Shown: piece after piece, positions 8,010 to 14,734 of the stretch
Layout of the letters: each line of letters opens with the position of its first letter
Position numbering within the stretch: the first letter of the stretch is position 1
Source of the DNA: a virus
IMG/VR virus record: IMGVR_UViG_3300009418_000073
Location: 1-30,529 of that record
Strand: one strand, 5' to 3'
DNA length: 30,529 bases
Position numbers and translations under genes: made by a program
The notes under the pieces: generated by a model
Seen by the model: only the letters and a program-made list of their open reading frames with translations
What the model was told of the DNA's origin: nothing
The model's database searches: none

Positions 8010-8292
8010 CTTTGTTGTCTTGCCGCACCCACTTAACGAAGGAGGGGCTGAACTCGGTATCGCACCAGTCATCGCCCCCCTTGAGGGCCACCCAGATGTT
8101 TTTGACAGCGCAAGGGTCTCCAATTGCGTCGAACTCCCTGAACATCTCAAAGAGACTGTTGTAGGAAACGACAGCGGCATAGGTTCCGTTAGGCCACTCT
8201 CCCACGCAGATCACCTCTTCGTGACTCTCGTGGTCAGGTACCAGTAGTTCGTCTTTTCGGTTGAGTACATACTGAAGATAGGCGTCATTCAT
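7918..8292 (-). CDS. Hypothetical acidic protein (124 aa), convergent with the plus-strand run
   Basis: This 124-residue protein was not recognised. It has an ordered-looking, aromatic-rich first part (AYLQYVLNRKDELLV; EWPNGTYAAVVSYNSLFEMFREF; IWVALKGGDDWCD) and a low-complexity C terminus rich in Pro, Asp and Ser. The ATG at 8292 was chosen because it overlaps the stop of the upstream gene (ATGAATGA) and is preceded by AAGGAGAAAGAGG. Seven more residues are possible upstream but would sit on the ribosome site. The low-complexity tail lies in the antisense overlap with the gene ending at 8009 and may have arisen by stop-codon readthrough into that gene. Confidence 0.6.
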   Translation of the reverse strand: MNDAYLQYVLNRKDELLVPDHESHEEVICVGEWPNGTYAAVVSYNSLFEMFREFDAIGDPCAVKNIWVALKGGDDWCDTEFSPSFVKWVRQDNKAMAHSAPGDESKEPVDDCQPRDHDPKSPLQ

Positions 8293-8644
8293 CCTCTTTC
8301 TCCTTGTTATCATTTAACCGCTCCATGATTGGAGGCAGATCCTTGAGGTAACAAACAACGACCCAACCCTTCAGGTTCTGCCGGGTCAGCACCAGCGGGA
8401 TATCGCCGGGTTTCCTGTCGTTGTCTGCCTGTTCCAGAGCTTGGTGCATGTGGAAACGCTCCACTCGTTTGACCTCCAGGTGGATGCCGTCGATGCCGAT
8501 GATGTCGGCATCGCCAGCAACGCCACAGTACTGCTGGGCTCGCCTAGTGGATAGGTGTGGAAAGGTCTGGTTCAGCACAGCTGCTCCCTCCCTTTCCCCT
8601 CGTTTTCCCTTCTCCCTTGATGCACGTCCTTTGCCTTTGCTCAT
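8285..8644 (-). CDS. PD-(D/E)XK nuclease, Holliday-junction-resolvase-like
   Basis: The protein is 119 residues. A basic N terminus is followed by GKRGEREGAAVLNQ (Glu17), GDADIIGIDGIHLEVKR with Asp47 and the Glu57-x-Lys59 pair, then a helix and PLVLTRQN. This is the layout of the small phage/archaeal Holliday-junction resolvase group of the PD-(D/E)XK superfamily. Such enzymes cut branched DNA before packaging. It sits in an overlapping series downstream of the primase-helicase, so a role in processing replication or recombination intermediates fits well. The start overlaps the preceding stop as ATGA. The fold assignment is good, while the exact substrate is inferred. Confidence 0.75.
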   Translation of the reverse strand: MSKGKGRASREKGKRGEREGAAVLNQTFPHLSTRRAQQYCGVAGDADIIGIDGIHLEVKRVERFHMHQALEQADNDRKPGDIPLVLTRQNLKGWVVVCYLKDLPPIMERLNDNKEKEDE

Positions 8645-8925
8645 TTCCTGTTCTCCTCTGGTTTGAAGTGTATCTTATAACCACCACGATGGACAGCTCC
8701 GTGGTGGATTGACTGGTAACTCGGTGTAACGTAGTCCTCCCCTCTGAAGACCCTGCGCTGTCTCTCTTCCTTGGATGTCCACGTTGCTCGGATCCTCGCA
8801 GACTCTCGCGCAATGCGGTGATCCATTACCTGGGAGGCATTGGCATCGAGGTCGCAGTTTTTGATCGCCCATTTGTCAATGGCGTCAACGACGTTTCTGG
8901 GTAGCTCGTTTTTTCTCTTAGGCAT
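8641..8925 (-). CDS. Small basic hypothetical protein (94 aa) between primase-helicase and resolvase
   Basis: This is an unrecognised 94-residue protein, rich in Arg, Lys and His, with no cysteine pairs beyond a single Cys and no membrane segment. Possible helices occur at residues 10-25 and 35-55. The ATG at 8925 overlaps the stop of the primase-helicase gene, and its own stop overlaps the resolvase start (ATGA), so it belongs to the same transcript. A longer upstream reading would run into the primase gene and reads like out-of-frame primase sequence. The basic character and position suggest DNA binding, which remains a guess. Confidence 0.6.
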   Translation of the reverse strand: MPKRKNELPRNVVDAIDKWAIKNCDLDANASQVMDHRIARESARIRATWTSKEERQRRVFRGEDYVTPSYQSIHHGAVHRGGYKIHFKPEENRK

Positions 8926-10642
8926 CGCTAAATATCTGGGTCTCTGCGTCAAAGCGAAACACCATCTTCCTCTTGCGAATTGGACCGTTGCGTCTCTTGA
9001 TACAGTGGACTTCGAAATCGTCCTTGTCACCGCTCGACTTCTCACTTCGACCGTGCCAGAAGCAGGCGAGGATGGCATCTGCGTCCTGTTCAATGCTGCC
9101 GCTCTCTTTCATGTCCGACAGATTGAACTGGATGTTCTCCCTTCGATCTACATCCCTGCTGACCTGACAGAGGGCCAGGATCCCCACATTGTAATCTCGG
9201 GCAGCTGCCTTGATTCTACGGCTGATCTCACTGACTTCCTCGTAACGCCCTTCCTTTTCGCCTGCAATCAATTGCAAGTAGTCAATGGCCACGAGCTGGA
9301 CGGCGTGGGCCTGAACGCACTCCCGGATCGACTTCTCGATATCACCAATGGTGGTGACGCACCGGACGAATGGCCTTGCCTTGCCCTTGAAGTGCTTGTC
9401 GACTTTCTCAAGGGCCTTGTCCCTGTTCTTCTTCCACGACTCCTCGGAGCCGCCAACCAGTCTCTGGACCATCCTCCTGCCCAGCTCGTACTGACTCATC
9501 TCTGCTGAGAGAAGGAGAGTGGGTGTCCCCTGGCTGGCTTGGTGATCCAACCAGTGAAGCGCGAAGCTGCTTTTACCATGTCCGGGTCTGGCTGCGATAA
9601 TGCAGACCTCTCCCGGACCCACCCCGTCAATCGATTGGTCTACGGCCTTTACTCCACACCCAAAGTAGTTGTGAGTGCCTAGTTGGCTGAGGAACATCGT
9701 GGCACAGGAAGCAAGGTCTTCATGTACCTGCGACTGGTTCCGCTTCCCCATTAGCTCGTAGGCCTTGCGAACAGTGAGGTCGATCCAGCGGTCAGACTTC
9801 TTGTAGCCGATTTCGTCGCACCAATACCGTATGGCAGCTTTGATCTCGTTGTCTGGGATGCCTCGCTGATAGATCAGCTCTCTGGCGATACAGAAGGCGA
9901 TGGTGCTGCGGCTGGTGTCTCCTTTGAGTCCGGCGGTGTCACCCCGCCACCGACGTGCCAGGAGGCTGTCAGGCCACTTCAGAATCTCGTGAACACGCTC
10001 GCTGACGAAAGACCCGCTTTCCTTGGGGACCTTCTTCACAAGCGTCTCCCCCAACTTGGCAGCGATCTCGTCAAGATCGCTGCCAACCACAGGATGTACT
10101 TCGAGTTCGACTGTCTCCCAGTCGTTCTCCACATCCACAAACCTGGAGTTGTTCCATCCGGGGTACCGAACTAGGTTGCCCATTCCTTCGCCTGATAACT
10201 TGTCTTGCCGGGGGTATATTTCTCGTATCGGGATATCAACTTTCTTGGCCACAGACTTCCAGAACGACCTGACTTGCACAGCCGGGACTGGTTCCGAAAA
10301 GTGTAACCAGAGATGGGCTCCTGCTCCGCTGGAGCTAACTTCCATGACAGGCTTCAGGCCTTGTTCAGCCAGAAAGTGGTAGTAGCTCGTGGCTTTGGCT
10401 CTCCACTCTGGATCAGGGTCGTCGGAATGGTCGTCGAAGTCGAGACACGAGCAGTACACCTTGTTGTCTGGGGTCATGAGATAGAACCCGAAACAAATCT
10501 CTTGGCCCAAGTGACCCTTGCTGAACTTCTCGGGGTCAAGTGGGATAGTGTTCAGCTTGTGGGGGCGGAACCCCTTGCCGTTCTGGAGAGCGATGTACTC
10601 TTCCCGGCCTCTGAAATGTTCTAGGATCTTAGTCGAGTCCAT
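8918..10642 (-). CDS. Primase-helicase fusion: AEP-type primase, PriCT-like linker and DnaB/RecA-type helicase
   Basis: The protein is 574 residues. Residues 1-180 match an archaeo-eukaryotic primase (AEP) of the kind found in phage and TOTE-type proteins: C66LDFDDH with metal-binding Asp68 and Asp70, SSGAGAHLWLHF (105-114) and EIYPRQD (141-147). Residues about 240-300 (helical, ending DLTVRKAYELM) resemble a PriCT-like linker. From about 325 on is a DnaB/RecA helicase core: Walker A ARPGHGKSS (351-359), LLLSAEM (377-382), Walker B VAIDYLQLI with Asp454, LCQVSRDVD with Gln493, and the IKRRNG arginine region near 548-553. One polypeptide thus supplies priming and unwinding, analogous to T7 gp4 but with an unrelated primase fold. 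AGGAGGG precedes the start. The DnaB N-terminal domain is absent, presumably replaced by the primase. Confidence 0.9.
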   Translation of the reverse strand: MDSTKILEHFRGREEYIALQNGKGFRPHKLNTIPLDPEKFSKGHLGQEICFGFYLMTPDNKVYCSCLDFDDHSDDPDPEWRAKATSYYHFLAEQGLKPVMEVSSSGAGAHLWLHFSEPVPAVQVRSFWKSVAKKVDIPIREIYPRQDKLSGEGMGNLVRYPGWNNSRFVDVENDWETVELEVHPVVGSDLDEIAAKLGETLVKKVPKESGSFVSERVHEILKWPDSLLARRWRGDTAGLKGDTSRSTIAFCIARELIYQRGIPDNEIKAAIRYWCDEIGYKKSDRWIDLTVRKAYELMGKRNQSQVHEDLASCATMFLSQLGTHNYFGCGVKAVDQSIDGVGPGEVCIIAARPGHGKSSFALHWLDHQASQGTPTLLLSAEMSQYELGRRMVQRLVGGSEESWKKNRDKALEKVDKHFKGKARPFVRCVTTIGDIEKSIRECVQAHAVQLVAIDYLQLIAGEKEGRYEEVSEISRRIKAAARDYNVGILALCQVSRDVDRRENIQFNLSDMKESGSIEQDADAILACFWHGRSEKSSGDKDDFEVHCIKRRNGPIRKRKMVFRFDAETQIFSDA

Positions 10643-10763
10643 TTTGGTTTGCCCTCCTGTTTCCTTTTAGAAATTCTATGTACTGGAGTAACCAGCGTAA
10701 GTCCTGCTCAATCCTCTGAAGTCTCTTCTCTGCCCTCTTTCCGATAAACTCGTTGATATCCAT
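10629..10763 (-). CDS. Short charged ORF (44 aa) overlapping primase start
   Basis: The ORF reads MDINEFIGKRAEKRLQRIEQ and onward: one long charged helix with heptad-like spacing of Ile/Leu/Trp, ending in a basic tail. GGAGG lies seven bases before the ATG at 10763. Its end overlaps the primase start by 14 bases, and the primase's own AGGAGGG lies within it, suggesting coupling. Against it, the start overlaps the last 56 bases of the zinc-finger gene at 10708-10926. No homologue is recognised. Confidence 0.45.
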   Translation of the reverse strand: MDINEFIGKRAEKRLQRIEQDLRWLLQYIEFLKGNRRANQNGLD

Positions 10764-10926
10764 CTGCATTCCTCCGGTTGTAGTGCTTGTTACATTCCTT
10801 GCTTAGGCCGATGTGCATCAAGATCGCTTCCTTGGCGGAGCGACCGCCATTGTAGCCAAATAGCACGCCACAAGATTTACACCGGATGCGCTCTTTCCTT
10901 CTCTTCCGGTAATGCTCTCTCGCCAT
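10708..10926 (-). CDS. Small zinc-finger-like basic protein (72 aa)
   Basis: The protein is 72 residues, strongly basic. IRCKSCGVLFGYNGG gives a CxxC pair (Cys15, Cys18), and MHIGLSKECNKHYN gives His, Cys and His about 20 residues later, a plausible CCHC/CCHH-type zinc site. It resembles phage zinc-finger proteins that bind nucleic acid, but I cannot name a family. It is the first gene after a terminator in this direction, so it probably begins a transcript reaching through the primase-helicase to 7918. A short G-rich ribosome site (GGGGGT) precedes the ATG. Confidence 0.6.
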   Translation of the reverse strand: MAREHYRKRRKERIRCKSCGVLFGYNGGRSAKEAILMHIGLSKECNKHYNRRNADGYQRVYRKEGREETSED

Positions 10927-10935
10927 GGTACCCCC

Positions 10936-10995
10936 AAATAAAAAGAGAGGGTGACACGGCTGCCGTGAGTAGAAACAGCTAGCCGTGTCAACCCT
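10936..10995 (-). terminator. Rho-independent terminator (minus strand) after recombination genes
   Basis: Arms 10948-10961 and 10981-10995 pair (AGGGTGACACGGCT with AGCCGTGTCAACCCT, one unpaired base). Reading on the minus strand, the stem is followed by CTCTCTTTTTATTT. It would end the transcript carrying the nuclease, Sak4 and SSB-like genes and separate it from the replication genes. Confidence 0.7.
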
Positions 10996-10996
10996 C

Positions 10997-11021
10997 AGCT
11001 GGCCCCTGGCACGGGCCAGCT
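10997..11021 (-). repeat. Perfect 9-bp hairpin just past the SSB-like gene
   Basis: AGCTGGCCC (10997-11005) and GGGCCAGCT (11013-11021) pair perfectly around a 7-base loop, 11 bases past the stop at 11032. There is no T-run on either strand, so it is either an accessory to the terminator at 10936-10995 or an mRNA 3'-end protective hairpin. Confidence 0.6.
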
Positions 11022-11031
11022 CCCCCGCTAA

Positions 11032-11550
11032 TTACAGCTCGTTCCACTCGCCCTTGGTGGCCGTAGTGGCTCCAGCTTCGCTCGCCCAAGCCTCGCCATG
11101 AAGGGCGTTCACTTCGGCTAGGTCGCTCTCAGAAAGCTCCACAGCTGGCCCAGCAGAGGCTCTGGCCATGACTGGCCGCCACTTCTCGAAAGGGGTATCC
11201 CCTTCTTTCTTTGGCGGATCATAAGAGAGGGTCCACCAGCCTTCATTCCCCACGCAGTTGGAGTTTCCCTCTGCGATGTGAATGTCGGCAGGATGATCTC
11301 CCTTGAAACCAATCGTTTCCGATTCGAGTTCCCGCTTGACGAACGACACGCTCTTTTTGGTCAGAGGACCGTAGTAGGTACACTTGTTGTCAAACTCCTC
11401 GGTTTCAACGGGTACTGCATCCTCACCGGGAGTAACTTCGTGGAGCAGGACATTGAGGGTCAGGTAGACCGTCCAGTTGCCATTTCCACTTTTTCCGAGA
11501 CGCTGTGACGCTACGCTACAAAAATACTTTCCAGCTTCAAGTTTACTCAT
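11032..11550 (-). CDS. Putative ssDNA-binding / recombination-associated protein
   Basis: The protein is 172 residues. The first 120 look beta-rich with aromatic positions (KYFCSVASQRLGKSGNGNWTVYLTLNVL; GWWTLSYD), compatible with an OB-fold or similar small DNA-binding domain. The last 45 residues are low-complexity, Ala/Glu-rich and acidic, ending GEWNEL, reminiscent of the acidic tails of SSBs, although the usual DDIPF-like end is not present. Phage Sak4-type ATPase genes are often next to an SSB or a DUF669-like protein, and this gene is directly downstream of the Sak4-like gene with a 4-base overlap. The role is therefore inferred mostly from context. Confidence 0.5.
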   Translation of the reverse strand: MSKLEAGKYFCSVASQRLGKSGNGNWTVYLTLNVLLHEVTPGEDAVPVETEEFDNKCTYYGPLTKKSVSFVKRELESETIGFKGDHPADIHIAEGNSNCVGNEGWWTLSYDPPKKEGDTPFEKWRPVMARASAGPAVELSESDLAEVNALHGEAWASEAGATTATKGEWNEL

Positions 11551-12359
11551 TTCTTTTTCCTTTCGTTAAGGTGCTTCACTAGGTTCTTCCAGCCTTGTTT
11601 TCCATCCGGGCCAAGAGAGAACTTGGTCATCCCCAAACGGTTTCCAGCAATCCAAGCAGCAGAGCCTTCGCAGTACATGAAGCGTTCTGTACCACCCTTC
11701 CCCTTCGCTCGGTTGCCATCTTCATCAACCACGACGACGGTATTGATGAAACCAATCAGATCAGCACACTGATGCAGGGATCCCCACTGGCGTGGGTGCA
11801 TTTGCGGAGTGTACTGGTCGTAGTCCTGGCCAGCAGGATTCTTGAAGGGCTTGACCAATGTATGGCAGAGGCCAATCACCGACATGTCCTTTTCTTCCCG
11901 CAGCTTGTCCAGACCTCGCAACAACTGTTTCCAGTGGGGCGTGGCCGTCTGGTAACCTTGCATGTAAGAGAGGAACCCACGAGGCCCCCGGTCGCCGCCA
12001 TACTCTGTCTCACATACATGGTCATACAACATCTCTTCGAACCCGTTCAGCGTATCGAGAACCACGGTCTGGAAGTCGTGTTTGTGACTCCAGAGGGCTT
12101 CGATCGCTTCCAGTAATTCGGTCCAAGTCTTCAGTTCCGGCAGATGCGAAACAGGCGGTAGCTGGTCGTGGTCGATCAGGGTTTCTAGGCCTGTCTCTCC
12201 ACGAGACATCAGGACAACCGGCTTCTTTGCATTTGCAGCAAGCGTAGTCTTGCCAATCTTCTCCGGGCCGTGGAAAACCATAAATGGCTTTAGCCCACGA
12301 CCTGTTCCGGTTATCTGTGTCAGGATACCGGCGGGTGCCTCAGCTGTTGCGTTTGGCAT
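11547..12359 (-). CDS. Sak4-type RecA-like AAA ATPase (ssDNA annealing/recombination)
   Basis: The protein is 270 residues from the chosen start. Walker A is G31PEKIGKTT39; Walker B is TVVLDTL with Asp102. VIGLCHT near residue 160 fits the sensor strand, and the stretch after it (QYTPQMHPRQWGSL) is typical of the phage AAA_24/Sak4 group. Sak4 proteins are minimal RecA-fold annealing proteins used by phages for recombination, usually with an SSB. ATG at 12359 was chosen because AAAGGAAAGAG lies just before it; the ATG five codons upstream lacks a good site. The start overlaps the end of the nuclease gene by 20 bases, and the SSB-like gene follows with ATGA. Confidence 0.8.
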   Translation of the reverse strand: MPNATAEAPAGILTQITGTGRGLKPFMVFHGPEKIGKTTLAANAKKPVVLMSRGETGLETLIDHDQLPPVSHLPELKTWTELLEAIEALWSHKHDFQTVVLDTLNGFEEMLYDHVCETEYGGDRGPRGFLSYMQGYQTATPHWKQLLRGLDKLREEKDMSVIGLCHTLVKPFKNPAGQDYDQYTPQMHPRQWGSLHQCADLIGFINTVVVVDEDGNRAKGKGGTERFMYCEGSAAWIAGNRLGMTKFSLGPDGKQGWKNLVKHLNERKKK

Positions 12360-13332
12360 GCTCTTTCCTTTCATTCCAATACGCTTCTAGGGACGAATGA
12401 AACACTTTGCCGAAGCGCAAAGCAGGTGCTTCAGGTTTGATCGGTTCGATCTTCTCGTTGTATCTCCAGTAGGCCTTCCGGCGACAGGACTGGAAGCAAG
12501 TTGCCCGAGAGTGCGAGATGCAGCGATCTCCGGAGAGATCGCTGCCCCCACGCTCCTGCCACTTCTCTGTGTCTTCTGGGTACGAAACCCCTTGGCAGAG
12601 GTCAAAGTATTCGCACTTCTGGCCGTACGAGAGGCAGTTACTGGTGTTCTGGTAGTGGGCCTTGGTCTCTTCTGCCCGTTCCATGTCCCGGCACAGGGCA
12701 ACCAGCTGCTTGGAGTAGTCCACCATTTGCGCCTCGTTGCGATGAACGAGGGAGTATTGGTAGAAGAATCTGTCCGGGTCCTCTGCCACATCGGCGGCAA
12801 TTCTCATCTTGTAGAGCGGTGCGGTCTCCTGCGACAAAGGGGTCTCAGCGGCCTTCTGAGGGGCTTTGGTCCCATAGTAGGTTCCGAGGTCCTCTATCTC
12901 GCTGCGCGTCCCTACGGCCCCCTCAGAGCCTCTGGGGATGCGTTTGGGCTTTGTAGTGATTTTCTTCACCACATCGTAGACGGTTTTGCGGATCTTCTCA
13001 CCCATGAACCACTGGGCCATGTGGTAACCAGACAGCTGGGCATCGAACGAGAGCTTCTGGTAGTACGGATCCCACAGCTGCCGGATGTCGCTGGCCGACC
13101 GGGTCTTGTGTTCAACCAAGATCAAGCCCTGCTTGTCTCGCAGGAGCAGATCGATTTTGCCGACGTACCGCCAGCCGTTGGGGAACTTGAGCCGGAAATC
13201 CTTTTCGACCGCAACGATTTCACCAGTGAAGTTCTTCCACTGATCGTGGTAGGCCTGGGCCAGAACAGAGGCTCGGGCCTTGTCGATTGGAGAGAGGTCT
13301 GAGTCGTCAATTACCGATAGATGGGCGTCCAT
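12340..13332 (-). CDS. Cas4/RecB-like PD-(D/E)XK nuclease with apparently permuted motif order
   Basis: The protein is 330 residues from the ATG at 13332, which has AAGGAGG upstream. Residues 57-76 carry the core nuclease motifs (VGKIDLLL with Asp61; ILVEHKT with Glu74 and Lys76). C233LSYGQKC240EYFDLC246 matches the C-terminal iron-sulfur cysteines of the Cas4/AddB-like group. The last 60 residues read ISHSRATCFQSC283RRKAYWRY and then ALRFGKVFH312SSLEAYW; in this family that block (first cysteine, motif-I histidine) normally begins the protein, before the Asp and Glu-x-Lys motifs. All the expected parts are present but in a rotated order. It would be an exonuclease or flap nuclease acting with the Sak4 and SSB-like genes downstream. 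No cas1, cas2 or array is nearby, so a CRISPR role is unlikely. Confidence 0.8.
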   Translation of the reverse strand: MDAHLSVIDDSDLSPIDKARASVLAQAYHDQWKNFTGEIVAVEKDFRLKFPNGWRYVGKIDLLLRDKQGLILVEHKTRSASDIRQLWDPYYQKLSFDAQLSGYHMAQWFMGEKIRKTVYDVVKKITTKPKRIPRGSEGAVGTRSEIEDLGTYYGTKAPQKAAETPLSQETAPLYKMRIAADVAEDPDRFFYQYSLVHRNEAQMVDYSKQLVALCRDMERAEETKAHYQNTSNCLSYGQKCEYFDLCQGVSYPEDTEKWQERGGSDLSGDRCISHSRATCFQSCRRKAYWRYNEKIEPIKPEAPALRFGKVFHSSLEAYWNERKEHAKRNS

Positions 13333-13397
13333 GTTGTCCTCCTTGTGGCCATGGGTGGGCCAGTTGAACAAAATGGTTGGCTCAAGTCAATAGGGTT

Positions 13398-13439
13398 GGA
13401 AAAAGAATGTCGCCCGGAGTGGCCAAGCTCCGGGCGACA
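13398..13439 (-). terminator. Rho-independent terminator (minus strand)
   Basis: A perfect 12-bp stem (TGTCGCCCGGAG at 13408-13419 with CTCCGGGCGACA at 13428-13439, 8-base loop) is followed on the minus strand by TTCTTTTTCC. It would end transcription coming from the recombinase operon. If the promoter-like pair at 13483-13511 is real, it could instead act as an attenuator for the nuclease operon. Confidence 0.8.
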
Positions 13440-13482
13440 CAACCCTTGACCGCTTCGAATTGGAGGACAAAACGGCTCGCTG

Positions 13483-13511
13483 ATTCTACTGTCTGCTTGA
13501 CATCAGGACAA
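13483..13511 (-). promoter_or_regulatory. Sigma-70-like promoter candidate (minus strand)
   Basis: On the minus strand TTGTCC (13511-13506) is separated by 17 bases from TAGAAT (13488-13483). It points at the nuclease/Sak4 genes, but a terminator lies between it and the first start codon. The -35 box overlaps the hairpin at 13509-13531. Confidence 0.4.
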
Positions 13512-13531
13512 GCACTCCCAAAGAGTGCTTG
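13509..13531. repeat. 9-bp perfect inverted repeat
   Basis: CAAGCACTC (13509-13517) and GAGTGCTTG (13523-13531) flank a 5-base spacer. There is no T-run on either strand. It overlaps the promoter-like -35 box and could be an operator or a recombinase-binding arm. Confidence 0.5.
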
Positions 13532-13724
13532 GCCCGCTGGATGTCCTGTGGCCGTAACGGGCTTACTAACACTGATAGTGAAACCCTTAAAAATAAGCAC
13601 CAATTTTACTTGCTGGCCTCGGGTAGCGAGTCTTGTGTGTCCCCTGTCCGGGCCACCTTGGCCCGCAACTCGCCTTTCTACTGCCCGCAGCACCTTCACC
13701 TGTACCAGCTGCTTGTTGGCTATG

Positions 13725-14456
13725 TCATGGCATGGTAACTTCCTCGGGTTGTTCGGTCAACCCATAGCCATGACGCCGACAGAGCTTGGAGATTGCCGAT
13801 TCGGTAAATGGCTTACCAGCCCGGTTGAGGAGTCCCTCGATGGCAAGGAACTTGGAGATGTCATTCAGAGTGGTCCCCATTCCTCTCATGATCTTGATCT
13901 TTGTCAGGATCTCCTGCTCCTTTGGGCAGGGAATCAAGCGAGAGGAGTCCTCGGGGTCTACCATCAAGCCCGTGTTCGGATGGGCGTTGAATCGTTTGCC
14001 CTGGCTCTTGAGATGCGCGACCGTTCGTTTGCTGTGCTCTGACGTTCGCTCTCGTTCCCAGTTGGCGATGAGGCCAATCAGGTAGAGCATCATGCGGCCA
14101 ATCGGGGATGCCAGATCAATCTGCTCGCTAATGGAAATGAGGTTACGCTCTGGTCCCTTTTCAGGCCGCAGGTGGTCCTCGACGATGTGGATCAGGTTGG
14201 AGAGATTTCTGGTAAGGCGGTCCAGATCAACTACGACGATCCCCTGAATTCCCTCTTCCTGCATTCGGTGAAACAGGCGAAGGAGACCGGGCCTCTTCAT
14301 GTCCTTGGCACTGCCGATCTCCGATACAACGTCCACCAGCTCGGTGTCCGGATGGAGCTTGGCGTAGGCCCTGATCTGGGTGTCCTGTTCGTCCAAGCTG
14401 TGGCCCTCTTGCCCCTGTTCCTGTGTGCTGACCCTTGTGTATCCAATTAGTTTCAT
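13725..14456 (-). CDS. Serine recombinase (resolvase/invertase family)
   Basis: The protein is 243 residues. MKLIGYTRVS places the catalytic Ser at position 10 with the preceding conserved Arg8. Next come SLDEQDTQIRAYA, the VVVDLDRLTRNL helix-strand near residues 75-86 with catalytic arginines, and IGRMMLYLIGLIANWERE, the family's long E helix. The C-terminal part (DISKFLAIEGLLNRAGKPFTESAISKLCRRHGYG) is a helix-turn-helix-like DNA-binding unit. It is a small resolvase-type enzyme, not one of the large serine integrases. It may integrate, resolve multimers or invert a segment. ATG at 14456 has AAGGGGAG upstream. It follows three small genes on the same strand; the non-coding gap just downstream may hold its site. 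Confidence 0.9.
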   Translation of the reverse strand: MKLIGYTRVSTQEQGQEGHSLDEQDTQIRAYAKLHPDTELVDVVSEIGSAKDMKRPGLLRLFHRMQEEGIQGIVVVDLDRLTRNLSNLIHIVEDHLRPEKGPERNLISISEQIDLASPIGRMMLYLIGLIANWERERTSEHSKRTVAHLKSQGKRFNAHPNTGLMVDPEDSSRLIPCPKEQEILTKIKIMRGMGTTLNDISKFLAIEGLLNRAGKPFTESAISKLCRRHGYGLTEQPEEVTMP

Positions 14457-14503
14457 TGCTTGCTCCCCTTTCAATCGTCCCTAGTATCAGTGGTTAATAC
14501 GCA

Positions 14504-14734
14504 TTATTCAGCCCCCTGCCCCAGATACCTAGCCATTGCCTGTTGAATTTCACGAATCATGTCTGCCTGCTTCCTTGTTATGACAAGGCGTTTTGGCGGA
14601 TTAGGTTGTGATGACCGGACAGGTTGAGAGATGACGAAATTATCCGACCAAACCTCAATCTCAAGCTCATGTGGGTAGCCGCATGTCACCACCGCTCTGG
14701 TTAGGCACACTCTCTTCTTGGTCGTCTCACTCAT
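14504..14734 (-). CDS. Small hypothetical protein (76 aa), early-gene run
   Basis: This protein was not recognised. A beta-like first half (VCLTRAVVTCGYPHELEIEVWSD) is followed by a Pro-rich link and a helix (TRKQADMIREIQQAMARYL). AAGGAGAAGCGAC precedes the ATG, which overlaps the preceding stop as ATGA. The recombinase starts 47 bases downstream. Confidence 0.6.
   Translation of the reverse strand: MSETTKKRVCLTRAVVTCGYPHELEIEVWSDNFVISQPVRSSQPNPPKRLVITRKQADMIREIQQAMARYLGQGAE

Larger units (their letters stand above)
13333..13724. other. 392-bp non-coding gap with hairpins, between recombinase and nuclease genes
   Basis: No convincing gene lies here. It holds, in minus-strand order, a GGGCC/GGCCC short hairpin near 13649, a 9-bp hairpin at 13509-13531, a promoter-like pair at 13483-13511, and a terminator at 13398-13439. 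Because it directly follows a serine recombinase gene, it is also a natural place for that enzyme's recombination site. A minus-strand open frame across it (about 13382-13699) runs through the terminator and has no good start, so it was not called. Confidence 0.5.

Noticed and set aside
8840-9508. A 222-codon plus-strand open frame
   Set aside because: It lies antisense to the primase-helicase, whose protein carries clear motifs across the same bases; the plus frame has no ribosome site or domain.
12397-13302. A 301-codon plus-strand open frame
   Set aside because: Antisense to the Cas4/RecB-like nuclease, whose motifs are intact; the plus-strand translation looks like frame shadow (Leu/Val/Gly-rich with no domain).
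12340-13332. A CRISPR adaptation role for the Cas4-like nuclease
   Set aside because: No cas1, cas2 or array is present, and the neighbours are Sak4 and SSB-like recombination genes.
13382-13699. A 105-codon minus-strand open frame in the gap after the recombinase
   Set aside because: It starts with GTG without a good ribosome site, runs through the terminator stem and ends past it, and reads as no known protein.
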